Below, in pieces: positions 8,617-16,166 of a stretch of 41,188 nucleotides of DNA. The DNA is taken from the NCBI RefSeq assembly GCF_000425165.1, contig NZ_KE384326.1:1-41188 (forward strand), in the 5' to 3' direction. The position numbers were made by a program, and so were the translations under genes. A model generated the notes under the pieces. The model searched no databases. It was not told the origin of the DNA and saw only the letters and a program-made list of their open reading frames with translations. How positions within the stretch are numbered: the stretch's first letter is position 1; every line of letters begins with the position of its first letter. Source of the stretch: Photobacterium halotolerans DSM 18316 (lineage in GTDB: Bacteria; Pseudomonadota; Gammaproteobacteria; Enterobacterales; Vibrionaceae).

Positions 8617-9546
8617 TTAACGCATGGCTTTTTTCACTGTCTTACTTCTGTTGATGGGGATCGGCATGACTTCGCTGGTCGTGAGCGCGCCGATCACAAT
8701 CAACGCCATAGCGATCATCGTTTGCCCGGTGAGGGGTTCGGAAAAGAGTGGAATCGCCATCAGTGCCGCTAGAACCGGCGTAAAAGCACCCAGCGCGGCA
8801 CTCATTTCAGCCCCCAGCCGTGAAATGGCTAAGGTATAACACAGGCTGGAAACTATCCCTACCCCGACCCCCTGAACCAGAAAATGGTACATCACTTCCT
8901 GAGTGTCCACCGACAGCAAATTAAACGTCATTGTCTGGCTGAGAAAGCCAGCCAGTAGCAGACCACATCCTGATATTGCAATCACCGCTGCCCCTTCTGT
9001 TGCTGACAGGCCAGAGACCCGCATCGCTATGGTAAACCAGGCCCAGCTAAAACTCGCCAGTAATAAAATGGCATAGCCAGTCAGCATGCCGGGCTGCCCG
9101 CCCGCCAGCGACTTGGCGACAAAGCACACCACGCCTAATGCGATAAACGCTAAACCGGTCCGACGCATTGGTGACAAAGGTTCGCGAAAGCAGATGACGG
9201 CAATACCCGATACAAGAAGCGGCAATATGCCCGGTATTAAGGAAGCACCATCTGCAACAGGCACATAATGTAAACCGTATCCGGCCAGAAGCAGGTAGGG
9301 TAGCCCGGCTCCCCAGCATATCAGCGCTAAGTATCGCTTTGGGGTCTGAAAAATGTGCCTGGCTTTATGCCGGCACAGCCAGCCAAACAGCAGGGCGGCG
9401 GGAACAAAGCGAATCAGGGCAATATCAGCGATCGTCAGATCTGACTGGCTGGAGGCCCGCAGGGAAATGAAAAAACCGGACCAGATCAGTAAAGTGACCG
9501 TCATGGCTAACAGTCCGGTCAGCATAGCGGGCGTGTTCTTTTGCAT
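8617..9546 (-). CDS. EamA/DMT-family exporter
   Basis: About 309 residues with ten hydrophobic segments in two five-segment halves (EamA repeats at about 10-140 and 155-295), the layout of the drug/metabolite transporter superfamily found in amino-acid and metabolite exporters (RhtA/YddG-like). Inner membrane. The cytoplasmic end is basic (NRSKTVKKAMR). ATG at 9546 has AAGGA 8 bases upstream; an ATG two codons earlier nearly touches that RBS. It diverges from an Lrp-type regulator gene across a 180-base gap with dyads, so export of an amino acid under Lrp-type control is the likely role. Substrate unknown. Confidence 0.88.
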   Translation of the reverse strand: MQKNTPAMLTGLLAMTVTLLIWSGFFISLRASSQSDLTIADIALIRFVPAALLFGWLCRHKARHIFQTPKRYLALICWGAGLPYLLLAGYGLHYVPVADGASLIPGILPLLVSGIAVICFREPLSPMRRTGLAFIALGVVCFVAKSLAGGQPGMLTGYAILLLASFSWAWFTIAMRVSGLSATEGAAVIAISGCGLLLAGFLSQTMTFNLLSVDTQEVMYHFLVQGVGVGIVSSLCYTLAISRLGAEMSAALGAFTPVLAALMAIPLFSEPLTGQTMIAMALIVIGALTTSEVMPIPINRSKTVKKAMR

Positions 9547-9633
9547 CAGCATATTCCTTGCGATTGAAGTGACTTCAGTATCCGCAAAAGCACGCGATAA
9601 TAGTTGGCAAACTTAACTACCCATTTCTTCTAT

Positions 9634-9674
9634 ATTGGTGAATTTTTCCAATTTTATTTAAATTGGTGATTTAT
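9634..9674. promoter_or_regulatory. Candidate Lrp-type operator between exporter and regulator genes
   Basis: A dyad ATTGG-N9-CCAAT lies at 9634-9652. A direct repeat TTGGTGA-rich element occurs at 9635 and again at 9663, 28 bases apart. The stretch is AT-rich and sits midway between the divergent genes, as expected for an AsnC/Lrp-family binding region. Inferred from pattern only. Confidence 0.4.
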
Positions 9675-9726
9675 TTTACTAACTTGTCCTTAGTGACGAG
9701 TAACAAAGAGACGGGATACGGGCGTG

Positions 9727-10176
9727 ATGGATAAAAAAGATAAGCAGATTCTGACTGAAATACAGCGCGATGCACGTCAAAGCACCGCTGAGATTGCCGA
9801 TAAGGTTGGCCTGTCGGTGTCACCTTGTGCCAGGCGGATAAAGAAACTGGAATCAGATGGCATTATCGCGGGATACCAGGCCACTCTGGACAGACAGAAA
9901 CTGGGATTGATGATGACCTTTTTTGTCAATGTCAGCCTGAATAATCACAGGGATCAACCCATTGATGAGTTTGAACAGGTGATGTCAGGTATGCCTGAGG
10001 TGATCAGCGCGCATGTCATATCCGGAGCACATGATTATTTATTAGAAGTGGTCGCCAGAGATTTACCCCATTACGAAGCCTTCATCCGCAAACTACAGAC
10101 CCTGACCATGGTAAAAGATATTCATACTAACCTGGCTATCCGAACGGTCAAAACCGGTCAGCAGCTACCCATTTAG
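9727..10176 (+). CDS. Lrp/AsnC-family transcriptional regulator
   Basis: About 149 residues. The N-terminal winged helix-turn-helix is typical: MDKKDKQILTEIQRDAR, then STAEIADKVGLSVSPCARRIKKLE with the recognition helix at about 33-45. The C-terminal RAM/AsnC ligand domain (about 65-145) includes GAHDYLLEVVARDLPHYEAF and ends with LAIRTVKTG. Members sense amino acids and bind as oligomers. A GTG immediately before the ATG could also start it. Its divergent position beside the EamA exporter suggests local control of that gene and itself. Confidence 0.93.
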   Translation: MDKKDKQILTEIQRDARQSTAEIADKVGLSVSPCARRIKKLESDGIIAGYQATLDRQKLGLMMTFFVNVSLNNHRDQPIDEFEQVMSGMPEVISAHVISGAHDYLLEVVARDLPHYEAFIRKLQTLTMVKDIHTNLAIRTVKTGQQLPI

Positions 10177-10211
10177 CAATGCTTTTCAGTCAACAATGTC
10201 AATATTTTATT

Positions 10212-10258
10212 CGCGTTTCTTAAGTTTTTCTTAAGAAATGCGAGTCATACTGTATTTT
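10212..10258 (+). promoter_or_regulatory. Predicted PmrA/BasR-box promoter of dgkA
   Basis: CTTAAG-TTTTT-CTTAAG at 10219-10235 is a perfect tandem half-site pair of the PmrA (BasR) type (YTTAAK-N5-YTTAAK). The second half-site (10230-10235) lies exactly 17 bases before TATTTT (10253-10258), so it takes the place of a -35 element, the arrangement of known PmrA-activated promoters. The same bases also form a 13-bp hairpin (10212-10224 with 10230-10242, one G-T pair) that could end lrp-gene transcription, but no T-tail follows. The leader to dgkA would be about 170 bases. Confidence 0.55.
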
Positions 10259-10436
10259 TAATCTTGAGTCAGAGGTTTTTTCTGAATTGATGGTGACAAA
10301 AAAGTGCTTAACCTCACAGATTGAAATACTTGATTGCTTGTAAGCGGGAGCAACATCAAAACTGAGATTTTTCCTATTGTCGGCAGAGTAATCTTTCACT
10401 ATTTTCGGCCGTCTTAATGACTAAGCAAGGAACACT

Positions 10437-10805
10437 ATGAAACCGGGTAATACTGGGTTGGTACGTATCGTAAAAGCGGCGGGTTATTCGCTACAGGGAC
10501 TGAAAGCCGCCTGGCAGCATGAGGCAGCCATCAGGCAGGAAATTATTCTGCTTGTCGTACTGACCACCATTTCATTTTTCCTGCCTGTTAACTTTATCGA
10601 GCACATTTTGCTCGTTGCCAGTTTATTTCTGGTTGTGATCGTTGAGCTGCTCAATTCAGCGATTGAGGCTGTGGTAGACCGAATTGGCAGTGAGTTTCAT
10701 GAGTTGAGTGGCCGCGCGAAAGACATCGGATCTGCGGCGGTATTTATTTCTCTGCTGCTGGCCGGCGGCATCTGGCTGGCGATCATCCTCAAGCTGTTTT
10801 GGTAA
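10437..10805 (+). CDS. dgkA: Diacylglycerol kinase
   Basis: Inner-membrane trimeric enzyme phosphorylating diacylglycerol to phosphatidic acid with ATP. The 122 residues match the family length. An amphipathic N-terminal helix (GLVRIVKAAGYSLQGLKAAW) with the conserved basic/Glu start (AWQHEAAIRQE) is followed by three TM helices (about 35-50, 55-75, 97-118). The signature VELLNSAIEAVVDRIG and SGRAKDIGSAAVF is intact. AAGGA lies upstream of the ATG. The phosphotransferase gene begins 36 bases downstream. DAG released by headgroup transferases is recycled by this enzyme, which fits that neighbour and the PmrA-type promoter upstream. Confidence 0.96.
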   Translation: MKPGNTGLVRIVKAAGYSLQGLKAAWQHEAAIRQEIILLVVLTTISFFLPVNFIEHILLVASLFLVVIVELLNSAIEAVVDRIGSEFHELSGRAKDIGSAAVFISLLLAGGIWLAIILKLFW

Positions 10806-10841
10806 TCCTTCGGTGATACCAAATATTTGGATCTCTTTGTA

Positions 10842-12815
10842 ATGCAAAAACTTAAAGCTATAACCGGGGTGATGTTTCCCATCGTCCTGTTTGCTCTGCT
10901 GTCGCTTATTCTGCTCAGTGTGTCCCGCGTTGTGCTCACCCTCTGGCAGCTTGACCACATTACCGGTTGGCAAGACTGGGCTTCGATCCTGTTACAAGGT
11001 ATCAGAGTGGATGTCTCTACGCTGTGCTGGCTGTTGATTCTTCCTTCGCTGTTACTGGCACTGTTACCAACCCAAGGCCTTTTGGGTCAGATATGGTTGT
11101 TCATTCTCCGGCTATGGCTGGTGGCAGGTTTGTGGATTCTGGTTTACATGGAACTGGCGACCCCAAGTTTTATCAGTGAATATAATTTGCGCCCGAACCG
11201 CCTGTTCATTGAATACCTGATTTATCCGAAAGAAGTCTTCAGCATGTTGTGGGTGGGGTATAAGCTGGAACTGGCTGTCGGGCTGATTGGTTCGGTATTC
11301 ACCCTGTGCCTTGGCTGGTTGCTCAGTGGCTATGCGGTGCGTGATCTGAATGCGCCTCGCTGGTACTGGCGTCCTGTGCTGGCTATTTTGGTCGTGGCTC
11401 TGGGTGTGATGGGCGCGCGTTCAACCTTCCAGCACCGGCCGCTGAATCCGGCCATGGTGGCGTTTTCTACCGATCCGCTGTTGAACGATCTGACCCTGAA
11501 CTCCTCTTATTCTGTCATTTTTGCTGCCAGGAACATGGCCTCAGAAAAGAGTGCGGAAGAGTTTTACGGAACAATGCCGCTGGAGGACATTATTGCAACC
11601 GTGCGTGCGTCTTCTGGCCGCCCGGAAAGTTTCATGCCCGGCGATATTCCCACGCTGAATACCAATCTGCCAACCGTTGAAGGTAAGAAAAATCTGGTGA
11701 TCCTGCTTCAGGAAAGTTTGGGCGCACGTTTTGTCGGCGGATTAGGCGGCCTGCCGCTCACGCCGAACCTGGATGCTCTGATGCAGGAAGGCTGGAACTT
11801 TACGCAGATGTATGCCACCGGAACGCGCTCAGTGCGGGGTATTGAAGCCATGACAACCGGCTTTACGCCAACCCCGTCCCGTGCGGTTGTGAAGTTAAGT
11901 AAAAGCCAGACAGGGTTTTATACCATTGCCGAGTTGCTGGGCCGTCAGGGATACCACACCCAGTTTATCTATGGCGGGGAAAGCCATTTTGACAATATGA
12001 AGTCTTTCTTCCTGGGCAATGGCTTTGAAGATATTGTTGATTTGCCTGATTTCGTTAATCCTAAGTTTGTCGGCTCCTGGGGCGCTTCAGATCAGGACTT
12101 GTATCAGATGGCAGACAAACAGTTTACTCAGCTGCATCAAACCGGTCAGCCTTTCTTCAGTCTGGTGTTCACCAGCAGTAACCACTCACCGTACGAATTC
12201 CCCGATGGTGAAATCGAGTTGTATGAACACCCTGAGCATACCCGCAATAATGCGGTGAAGTATTCCGATAAAGCCTTAGGCGAGTTTTTCGCCAAAGCCA
12301 GGCAATCTGAATACTGGAAAGACACGGTTTTCATTGTCATTGCCGACCATGATGCCCGTGCCGAAGGGAATGTACCGGTTCCGGTTGACCGCTTCCACAT
12401 TCCGGCGCTCATTCTGGGCGGGGATATTCCGCCTCGTCAGGACGACCGCCTGGCCAGCAACATTGATATGGCCCCGACGCTGCTGTCGCTGATCGGTGCC
12501 GATAATACATCGCCTATGATTGGCCATGACTTGACCAAAGCAATCGCGCCGGAATACCAGCGGGCAATGATGCAGTTTGATAAGAACTTCGGTTATCTGA
12601 CCAGAGATAAACTGGTCGTGCTGCAGCCGGGTAAAGATCCGATTGGATACCAGTACGATTTTACCAACCAGACCGTGACGCCTTCGGGGATTTCTGAGCA
12701 GGAATCCCAGCGTGCGCTGGCCCATGCCTTGCTGGGTGGCAAACTCTACAGAGAAGGGCGTTATCGTCTGCCGCCGCAGACGGATCAACTGCAAGCGATG
12801 GCAGTGAACCACTAA
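10842..12815 (+). CDS. LTA-synthase-family phosphotransferase (sulfatase fold)
   Basis: 657 residues. About five N-terminal TM helices (10-33, 58-78, 84-104, 143-165, 176-192) precede a large periplasmic alkaline-phosphatase/sulfatase domain (about 280-600). Metal/catalytic features are NLVILLQES (Glu291), the loop MYATGTRSVRGIEA (nucleophile expected at Thr/Ser 328-330), GGESHFDNM, and VIADHDARAEG. The fold is shared by LtaS, OpgB and EptA-type enzymes, which move phosphoglycerol or phosphoethanolamine from phospholipids to surface glycans and release diacylglycerol. The exact acceptor is not evident. I chose ATG 10842 over a TTG at 10827 because the signal/TM segment starts there. It is likely cotranscribed with dgkA and ended by the terminator at 12823. 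Confidence 0.9.
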   Translation: MQKLKAITGVMFPIVLFALLSLILLSVSRVVLTLWQLDHITGWQDWASILLQGIRVDVSTLCWLLILPSLLLALLPTQGLLGQIWLFILRLWLVAGLWILVYMELATPSFISEYNLRPNRLFIEYLIYPKEVFSMLWVGYKLELAVGLIGSVFTLCLGWLLSGYAVRDLNAPRWYWRPVLAILVVALGVMGARSTFQHRPLNPAMVAFSTDPLLNDLTLNSSYSVIFAARNMASEKSAEEFYGTMPLEDIIATVRASSGRPESFMPGDIPTLNTNLPTVEGKKNLVILLQESLGARFVGGLGGLPLTPNLDALMQEGWNFTQMYATGTRSVRGIEAMTTGFTPTPSRAVVKLSKSQTGFYTIAELLGRQGYHTQFIYGGESHFDNMKSFFLGNGFEDIVDLPDFVNPKFVGSWGASDQDLYQMADKQFTQLHQTGQPFFSLVFTSSNHSPYEFPDGEIELYEHPEHTRNNAVKYSDKALGEFFAKARQSEYWKDTVFIVIADHDARAEGNVPVPVDRFHIPALILGGDIPPRQDDRLASNIDMAPTLLSLIGADNTSPMIGHDLTKAIAPEYQRAMMQFDKNFGYLTRDKLVVLQPGKDPIGYQYDFTNQTVTPSGISEQESQRALAHALLGGKLYREGRYRLPPQTDQLQAMAVNH

Positions 12816-12822
12816 ATGACAG

Positions 12823-12854
12823 AGCCGCCGTTGAACAGGCGGCTTTTTCTTTTT
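12823..12854 (+). terminator. Rho-independent terminator after the phosphotransferase gene
   Basis: AGCCGCC (12823-12829) pairs with GGCGGCT (12838-12844) around an 8-base loop, followed by TTTTTCTTTTT. It sits just after the stop codon and would close the dgkA operon. Confidence 0.88.
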
Positions 12855-12958
12855 GGTGATTGTGCGTCACAAGGGCTGAATGGGCGACTACGGCTGAGCA
12901 TCAAATTGGTGCTACGCTGACCATACGAGCTATCTGCCATTAAGCGCGGGGTAAATAC

Positions 12959-13180
12959 ATGACAGCGGTTTGGATTATTGCCATCATTTTTGGTGCGCTT
13001 ATTGTCCAGCAATACCTTCGCCTGCAGGCGAAACAGAAGGACAGGGATCGTCTTGCCAGCCAGGAAGCCGACGCTTTGCGAGCGGAAATGACCGAACTCA
13101 GAGAGCGGCTGTCGGTACTGGAAAAGATAGTTACCGACAAGGGTTATCAGATTAAGGAAGATATAGAGAAATTGCCATAG
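12959..13180 (+). CDS. PspB-like small membrane protein
   Basis: 73 residues. One N-terminal TM helix (AVWIIAIIFGALIVQQYL, about 3-20) is followed by a charged coiled coil (about 22-58) ending in ELRERLSVLEKIVTDKGYQIKEDIEKL. This arrangement and the LRERLxxLEKI pattern resemble PspB, the inner-membrane partner of PspC in the phage-shock response. No pspA, pspC or pspF gene is nearby, so this may be an orphan paralogue of related shape. The RBS is GGGG, 5 bases before the ATG. It is convergent with the AraC regulator gene. Confidence 0.72.
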   Translation: MTAVWIIAIIFGALIVQQYLRLQAKQKDRDRLASQEADALRAEMTELRERLSVLEKIVTDKGYQIKEDIEKLP

Positions 13181-13289
13181 CTGCCGCCGGACTGAGAGAC
13201 TGCTCTTCCTGTTCGCGGAATGTGTCGCGTGCTGCGACGATAGCGTGAGTTGAGAAAAGATCAGGGTCAAGCGGCAGCTCAGACAGCGT

Positions 13290-14114
13290 CTACAGGTGCT
13301 TCATATAGTGACCGGGTGTGATGCCCATTGCGCTTTTGAAATGGCGGTGAAAATGGCTCTGATCGTGAAACCCTGCCTCTGCGGCGGCATCTTTGATCGA
13401 GAGTCCGCGTTTGAGCATATGTCTGGCCAGTCGGAGCCTGGCCTGTATCTGATAGGCGTGCGGCGGTAAACCAAATTGGCGTTTGAAGGCCCGCACCAGA
13501 CTGAAAGGCGTCATGCAGGCCAGCGCCGCCAGTTCGGTCAGGCTGACCGGCCATTGCGGGTATTCATCCAGAAATTCTTTCACCAGATGCAGCGAGTGTG
13601 CTGAACCCTTGGCGGGTTTGATGTCCAGCCGGGAACCGCCATGCTTGAGTACCAGCTGCGTCAGTGTGGTATAGATCAGGGTTTCCCTGAGCAGGGTATC
13701 TTGAGAATGGTCCAGCGTATTGAACAAATGACGGAAACTGGCGGCTAATTCATCATCTTTCACTACAGACTGGCGAAAGTAAGGCGCGCCGTATTCAGGC
13801 TGTCCTAGATCCTGACTGATGTGCTCAAAATGCCGGGGTAACGGATACAGCGCGCGATAACTCCAGCCCGTTTCCGTAGCGGAATAGCCAGTGTGAATCT
13901 CGTCTGCGTTGACCAGAATAATGGTGTTTTGCGGGGCCAGGTGCTCGGCGCCGTTGTGGTAAAAACCTTGGGCGCCTGCGCTGATCACACCAATACAATA
14001 CCCTTCGTGAGAGTGGCGGGAGAAAGTCTGTTCAATATAATCGGCGCTCAGATATTCCAGGCCATCCAATTCATCCACATGCCCGTATGTGATCTTCGCT
14101 TTCTGCCTGCCCAT
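13290..14114 (-). CDS. AraC-family regulator with cupin sensor
   Basis: 274 residues. The N-terminal cupin-type ligand domain (about 20-120) contains FSRHSHEGYCIGVI and PQNTIILVNADEIHTG. The C-terminal AraC DNA-binding domain (about 165-270) has two HTHs: SLTELAALACMTPFSLVRAF and SIKDAAAEAGFHDQSHFHRH, ending in the family motif FKSAMGITPGHY. ATG at 14114 is preceded by GGCAGGATA. The adjacent otn locus has its own DeoR regulator and no obvious target gene lies beside this one, so its regulon is unknown. Sugar-acid or amino-acid sensing is typical for this subgroup. Confidence 0.9.
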   Translation of the reverse strand: MGRQKAKITYGHVDELDGLEYLSADYIEQTFSRHSHEGYCIGVISAGAQGFYHNGAEHLAPQNTIILVNADEIHTGYSATETGWSYRALYPLPRHFEHISQDLGQPEYGAPYFRQSVVKDDELAASFRHLFNTLDHSQDTLLRETLIYTTLTQLVLKHGGSRLDIKPAKGSAHSLHLVKEFLDEYPQWPVSLTELAALACMTPFSLVRAFKRQFGLPPHAYQIQARLRLARHMLKRGLSIKDAAAEAGFHDQSHFHRHFKSAMGITPGHYMKHL

Positions 14115-14222
14115 TATCCTGCCTTTGAATACCCGGTGTTACCCGGTACTTTATCTCAATTACCCGCTGACTGTTTTGTACGACATTGTCTTTTTGTTAC
14201 CTGCCTGTGCGAGCAAGGCTGC

Positions 14223-14981
14223 CTAAACCCTGTCTACCGCTATGCCTTTTTCTGCGAAATCATGCAGGCTGCTTTCTGACAGGGTTTTGTCAGTGATAAC
14301 CTTGTCAAAACTGCTGATGTCGAGCGCATGGAAGGTGGCGACTTTGCCGTATTTTGACGCGTCTGTGACCAGATAATTGGTTTTGGCTGCCGCCACGATA
14401 GCCCGTTTCACTGTCACTTTGTCTTCGCTGGGGGTCGATATCCCGCGCTGATTCCAGGATGATGATGAGATAAACGCCATATCGACATTCATTTCTCTTA
14501 ACAGGGATACCGCTTTGTCTCCCACACACGATTGGTTATGGCGATCCACTTTCCCGCCGGTGTGATAAAGCATGCAATCCGAATGCGCCATCAGATACGC
14601 GGCGATAGCGAAATCATTGGTGATCACCGTCAGATCATCCCTGTGGTGCAACTGGTGGGCGATTTCCAGTGTTGTGGTGCCTGCATCCAGATAAATCGTA
14701 CTGTGTGGCTTGATATAGCTGGCCGCATGCTGCCCGATCCTGGCTTTTTCGTCCCGCTGCTGCGCGATTTTATCGTCGTGGGGCAGTTCGATGTGAATCG
14801 ATTCTGACAACTGCACCCCCCCTGAAACGGACATCACCCGACCATCGGCCTCCAGCTTGGCAATATCGCGGCGGATGGTCATGTGTGACACATCCAGATG
14901 CTGGGTCAGCTCACTGATGCTGATGACTTGTTGGTTTCCTAATAAGGCCAGGATGGCGCGTTGACGTTCAGCAGGAATCAT
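14223..14981 (-). CDS. DeoR-family regulator of the tetronate locus (YgbI-like)
   Basis: 252 residues. The N-terminal DeoR HTH (ERQRAILALLGNQQVISISE, with HLDVSHMTIRRDIAKLEADG near 27-46) is followed by a DeoRC sugar-phosphate sensor domain (about 75-235) with TIYLDAGTTTLEIAHQL and the lysine-containing VTVKRAIVAAAKTNYLVTDASKYG. It is divergent from the catabolic operon, as ygbI is from ygbJKLMN in E. coli, and should repress it until a phosphorylated intermediate accumulates. The start is the ATG at 14981; its RBS is weak. Confidence 0.9.
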   Translation of the reverse strand: MIPAERQRAILALLGNQQVISISELTQHLDVSHMTIRRDIAKLEADGRVMSVSGGVQLSESIHIELPHDDKIAQQRDEKARIGQHAASYIKPHSTIYLDAGTTTLEIAHQLHHRDDLTVITNDFAIAAYLMAHSDCMLYHTGGKVDRHNQSCVGDKAVSLLREMNVDMAFISSSSWNQRGISTPSEDKVTVKRAIVAAAKTNYLVTDASKYGKVATFHALDISSFDKVITDKTLSESSLHDFAEKGIAVDRV

Positions 14982-15043
14982 AGGGGTTTTTCGCTCACAC
15001 TGATCAATAACGGCATCAAGTCTAACACGTTAACGCGGCGCGG

Positions 15044-15082
15044 GTGTGAAATTTTGTTAGTCATGGTGAGAATGTGTGAAAT
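15044..15082. promoter_or_regulatory. Candidate DeoR-type operators: 30-base-spaced direct repeats
   Basis: The 9-mer GTGTGAAAT occurs at 15044-15052 and again at 15074-15082, exactly 30 bases apart, i.e. on nearly the same helix face. An inverted pair CTAACA/TGTTAG (15022-15027 and 15055-15060) overlaps the first. The 283-base divergent gap otherwise shows no RNA structure I can name. Binding by the divergent DeoR protein is inferred. Confidence 0.4.
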
Positions 15083-15264
15083 ATAACATGCTGATTTTTA
15101 TGAACTAGGTACGAACTGACGGGTTTTTTCACCGGACAGATCAGATCGGAGGTGTTTGTTGGTGTTAATTTTTGTGACGAACTCGGCAGAATGATCCTGG
15201 GTCAGCACCTAGAATCACAAACATGAACATTAATTCACAAAATATAACAAAAGGGGTCTGCATA

Positions 15265-16164
15265 ATGAGTGACATGCATTCTGTAGCCATCATCGGACTG
15301 GGTTCTATGGGCATGGGCGTGGCAAAGTCCTGTATCCGGGCCGGGTTTGATGTCTACGGTATTGATCTGAGCGATGCGGCCCGTCTGGAACTGGCTGATG
15401 CGGGTGCAAAGGGCACGTCCCACCAATGCACGGATTTTGCGGCTCAGCTTGATGCTGTGATTGTGCTGGTGGTCAATGCGCAGCAGGTGAAATCTGTGCT
15501 GTTTGATTCGGGGCTGGCCGCAACGTTAAAAGCCGGTACGCCTGTGATGGTGTGTGCCACTATCTCTGCCGATGACGCGAAAGCTATCGAAGCCGGACTG
15601 ACACACTACGACTTACGCATGCTGGATGCCCCTGTGTCGGGCGGTGCTGTAAAAGCGGCCAGCGGCGATCTGACGGTAATGGCATCCGGCGAAGCGGGTG
15701 TGTTTGACCAGCTGGAACCTGTGTTGAATGCGGTTGCGGCCAAAGTCTACAACGTGGGGCCGGAGATTGGTAAAGGCTCGACGGTGAAGATTATTCACCA
15801 GTTGCTGGCCGGCGTTCACATTGCAGTGGGAGCCGAAGCCATGGCGATGGCAGCCCGTGCTGATATTCCGTTGGATCTGATGTACGACGTGGTCACCAAC
15901 GCGGCCGGTAATTCCTGGATGTTTGAAAACCGCATGAAGCATGTGGTGGAGGGGGATTACACCCCGACCTCTATGGTTGATATTTTTGTCAAAGACCTGG
16001 GTTTAGTGGCCGACAGCGCGAAAGCGATGCACTTCCCGCTGCCGCTTGCCAGTACCGCGCTCAATATGTTTACCGAGGCCAGTAATGCCGGCTTTGGTAA
16101 AGAAGACGACAGCGCTGTCATCAAAATTTTCTCAGGCATCGAACTGCCGAAAAAGGAGCGTTAA
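15265..16164 (+). CDS. ltnD: L-threonate dehydrogenase
   Basis: Cytoplasmic NAD-dependent beta-hydroxyacid dehydrogenase oxidising L-threonate at C2 to 2-oxo-tetronate. The 299 residues fit the family (about 302). The N-terminal Rossmann motif is IIGLGSMGMGVAKSC (8-22). The substrate motif LDAPVSGGAVKAASGDLTVMASG (about 115-137) and the catalytic-lysine block GKGSTVKIIHQLLAGVHIA (about 170-188) are both intact. I chose ATG 15265 (AAAGGGG upstream) over an in-frame ATG at 15223, which would add an unlikely Asn-rich leader. It is the first gene of the otn operon; the kinase gene starts 2 bases after its stop. Confidence 0.93.
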   Translation: MSDMHSVAIIGLGSMGMGVAKSCIRAGFDVYGIDLSDAARLELADAGAKGTSHQCTDFAAQLDAVIVLVVNAQQVKSVLFDSGLAATLKAGTPVMVCATISADDAKAIEAGLTHYDLRMLDAPVSGGAVKAASGDLTVMASGEAGVFDQLEPVLNAVAAKVYNVGPEIGKGSTVKIIHQLLAGVHIAVGAEAMAMAARADIPLDLMYDVVTNAAGNSWMFENRMKHVVEGDYTPTSMVDIFVKDLGLVADSAKAMHFPLPLASTALNMFTEASNAGFGKEDDSAVIKIFSGIELPKKER

Positions 16165-16166
16165 TT

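Noticed and set aside
13179..13279. 9-bp inverted repeat AGCTGCCGC/GCGGCAGCT 83 bases apart
   Set aside because: Short arms, long spacing, convergent-gene gap; no T-run or repeat-element features, so probably chance.
15044..15100. CRP sites in the otn promoter (TGTGAAAT motifs)
   Set aside because: The matching right half TCACA is absent at the correct spacing in both copies, so a DeoR-type operator is more likely.
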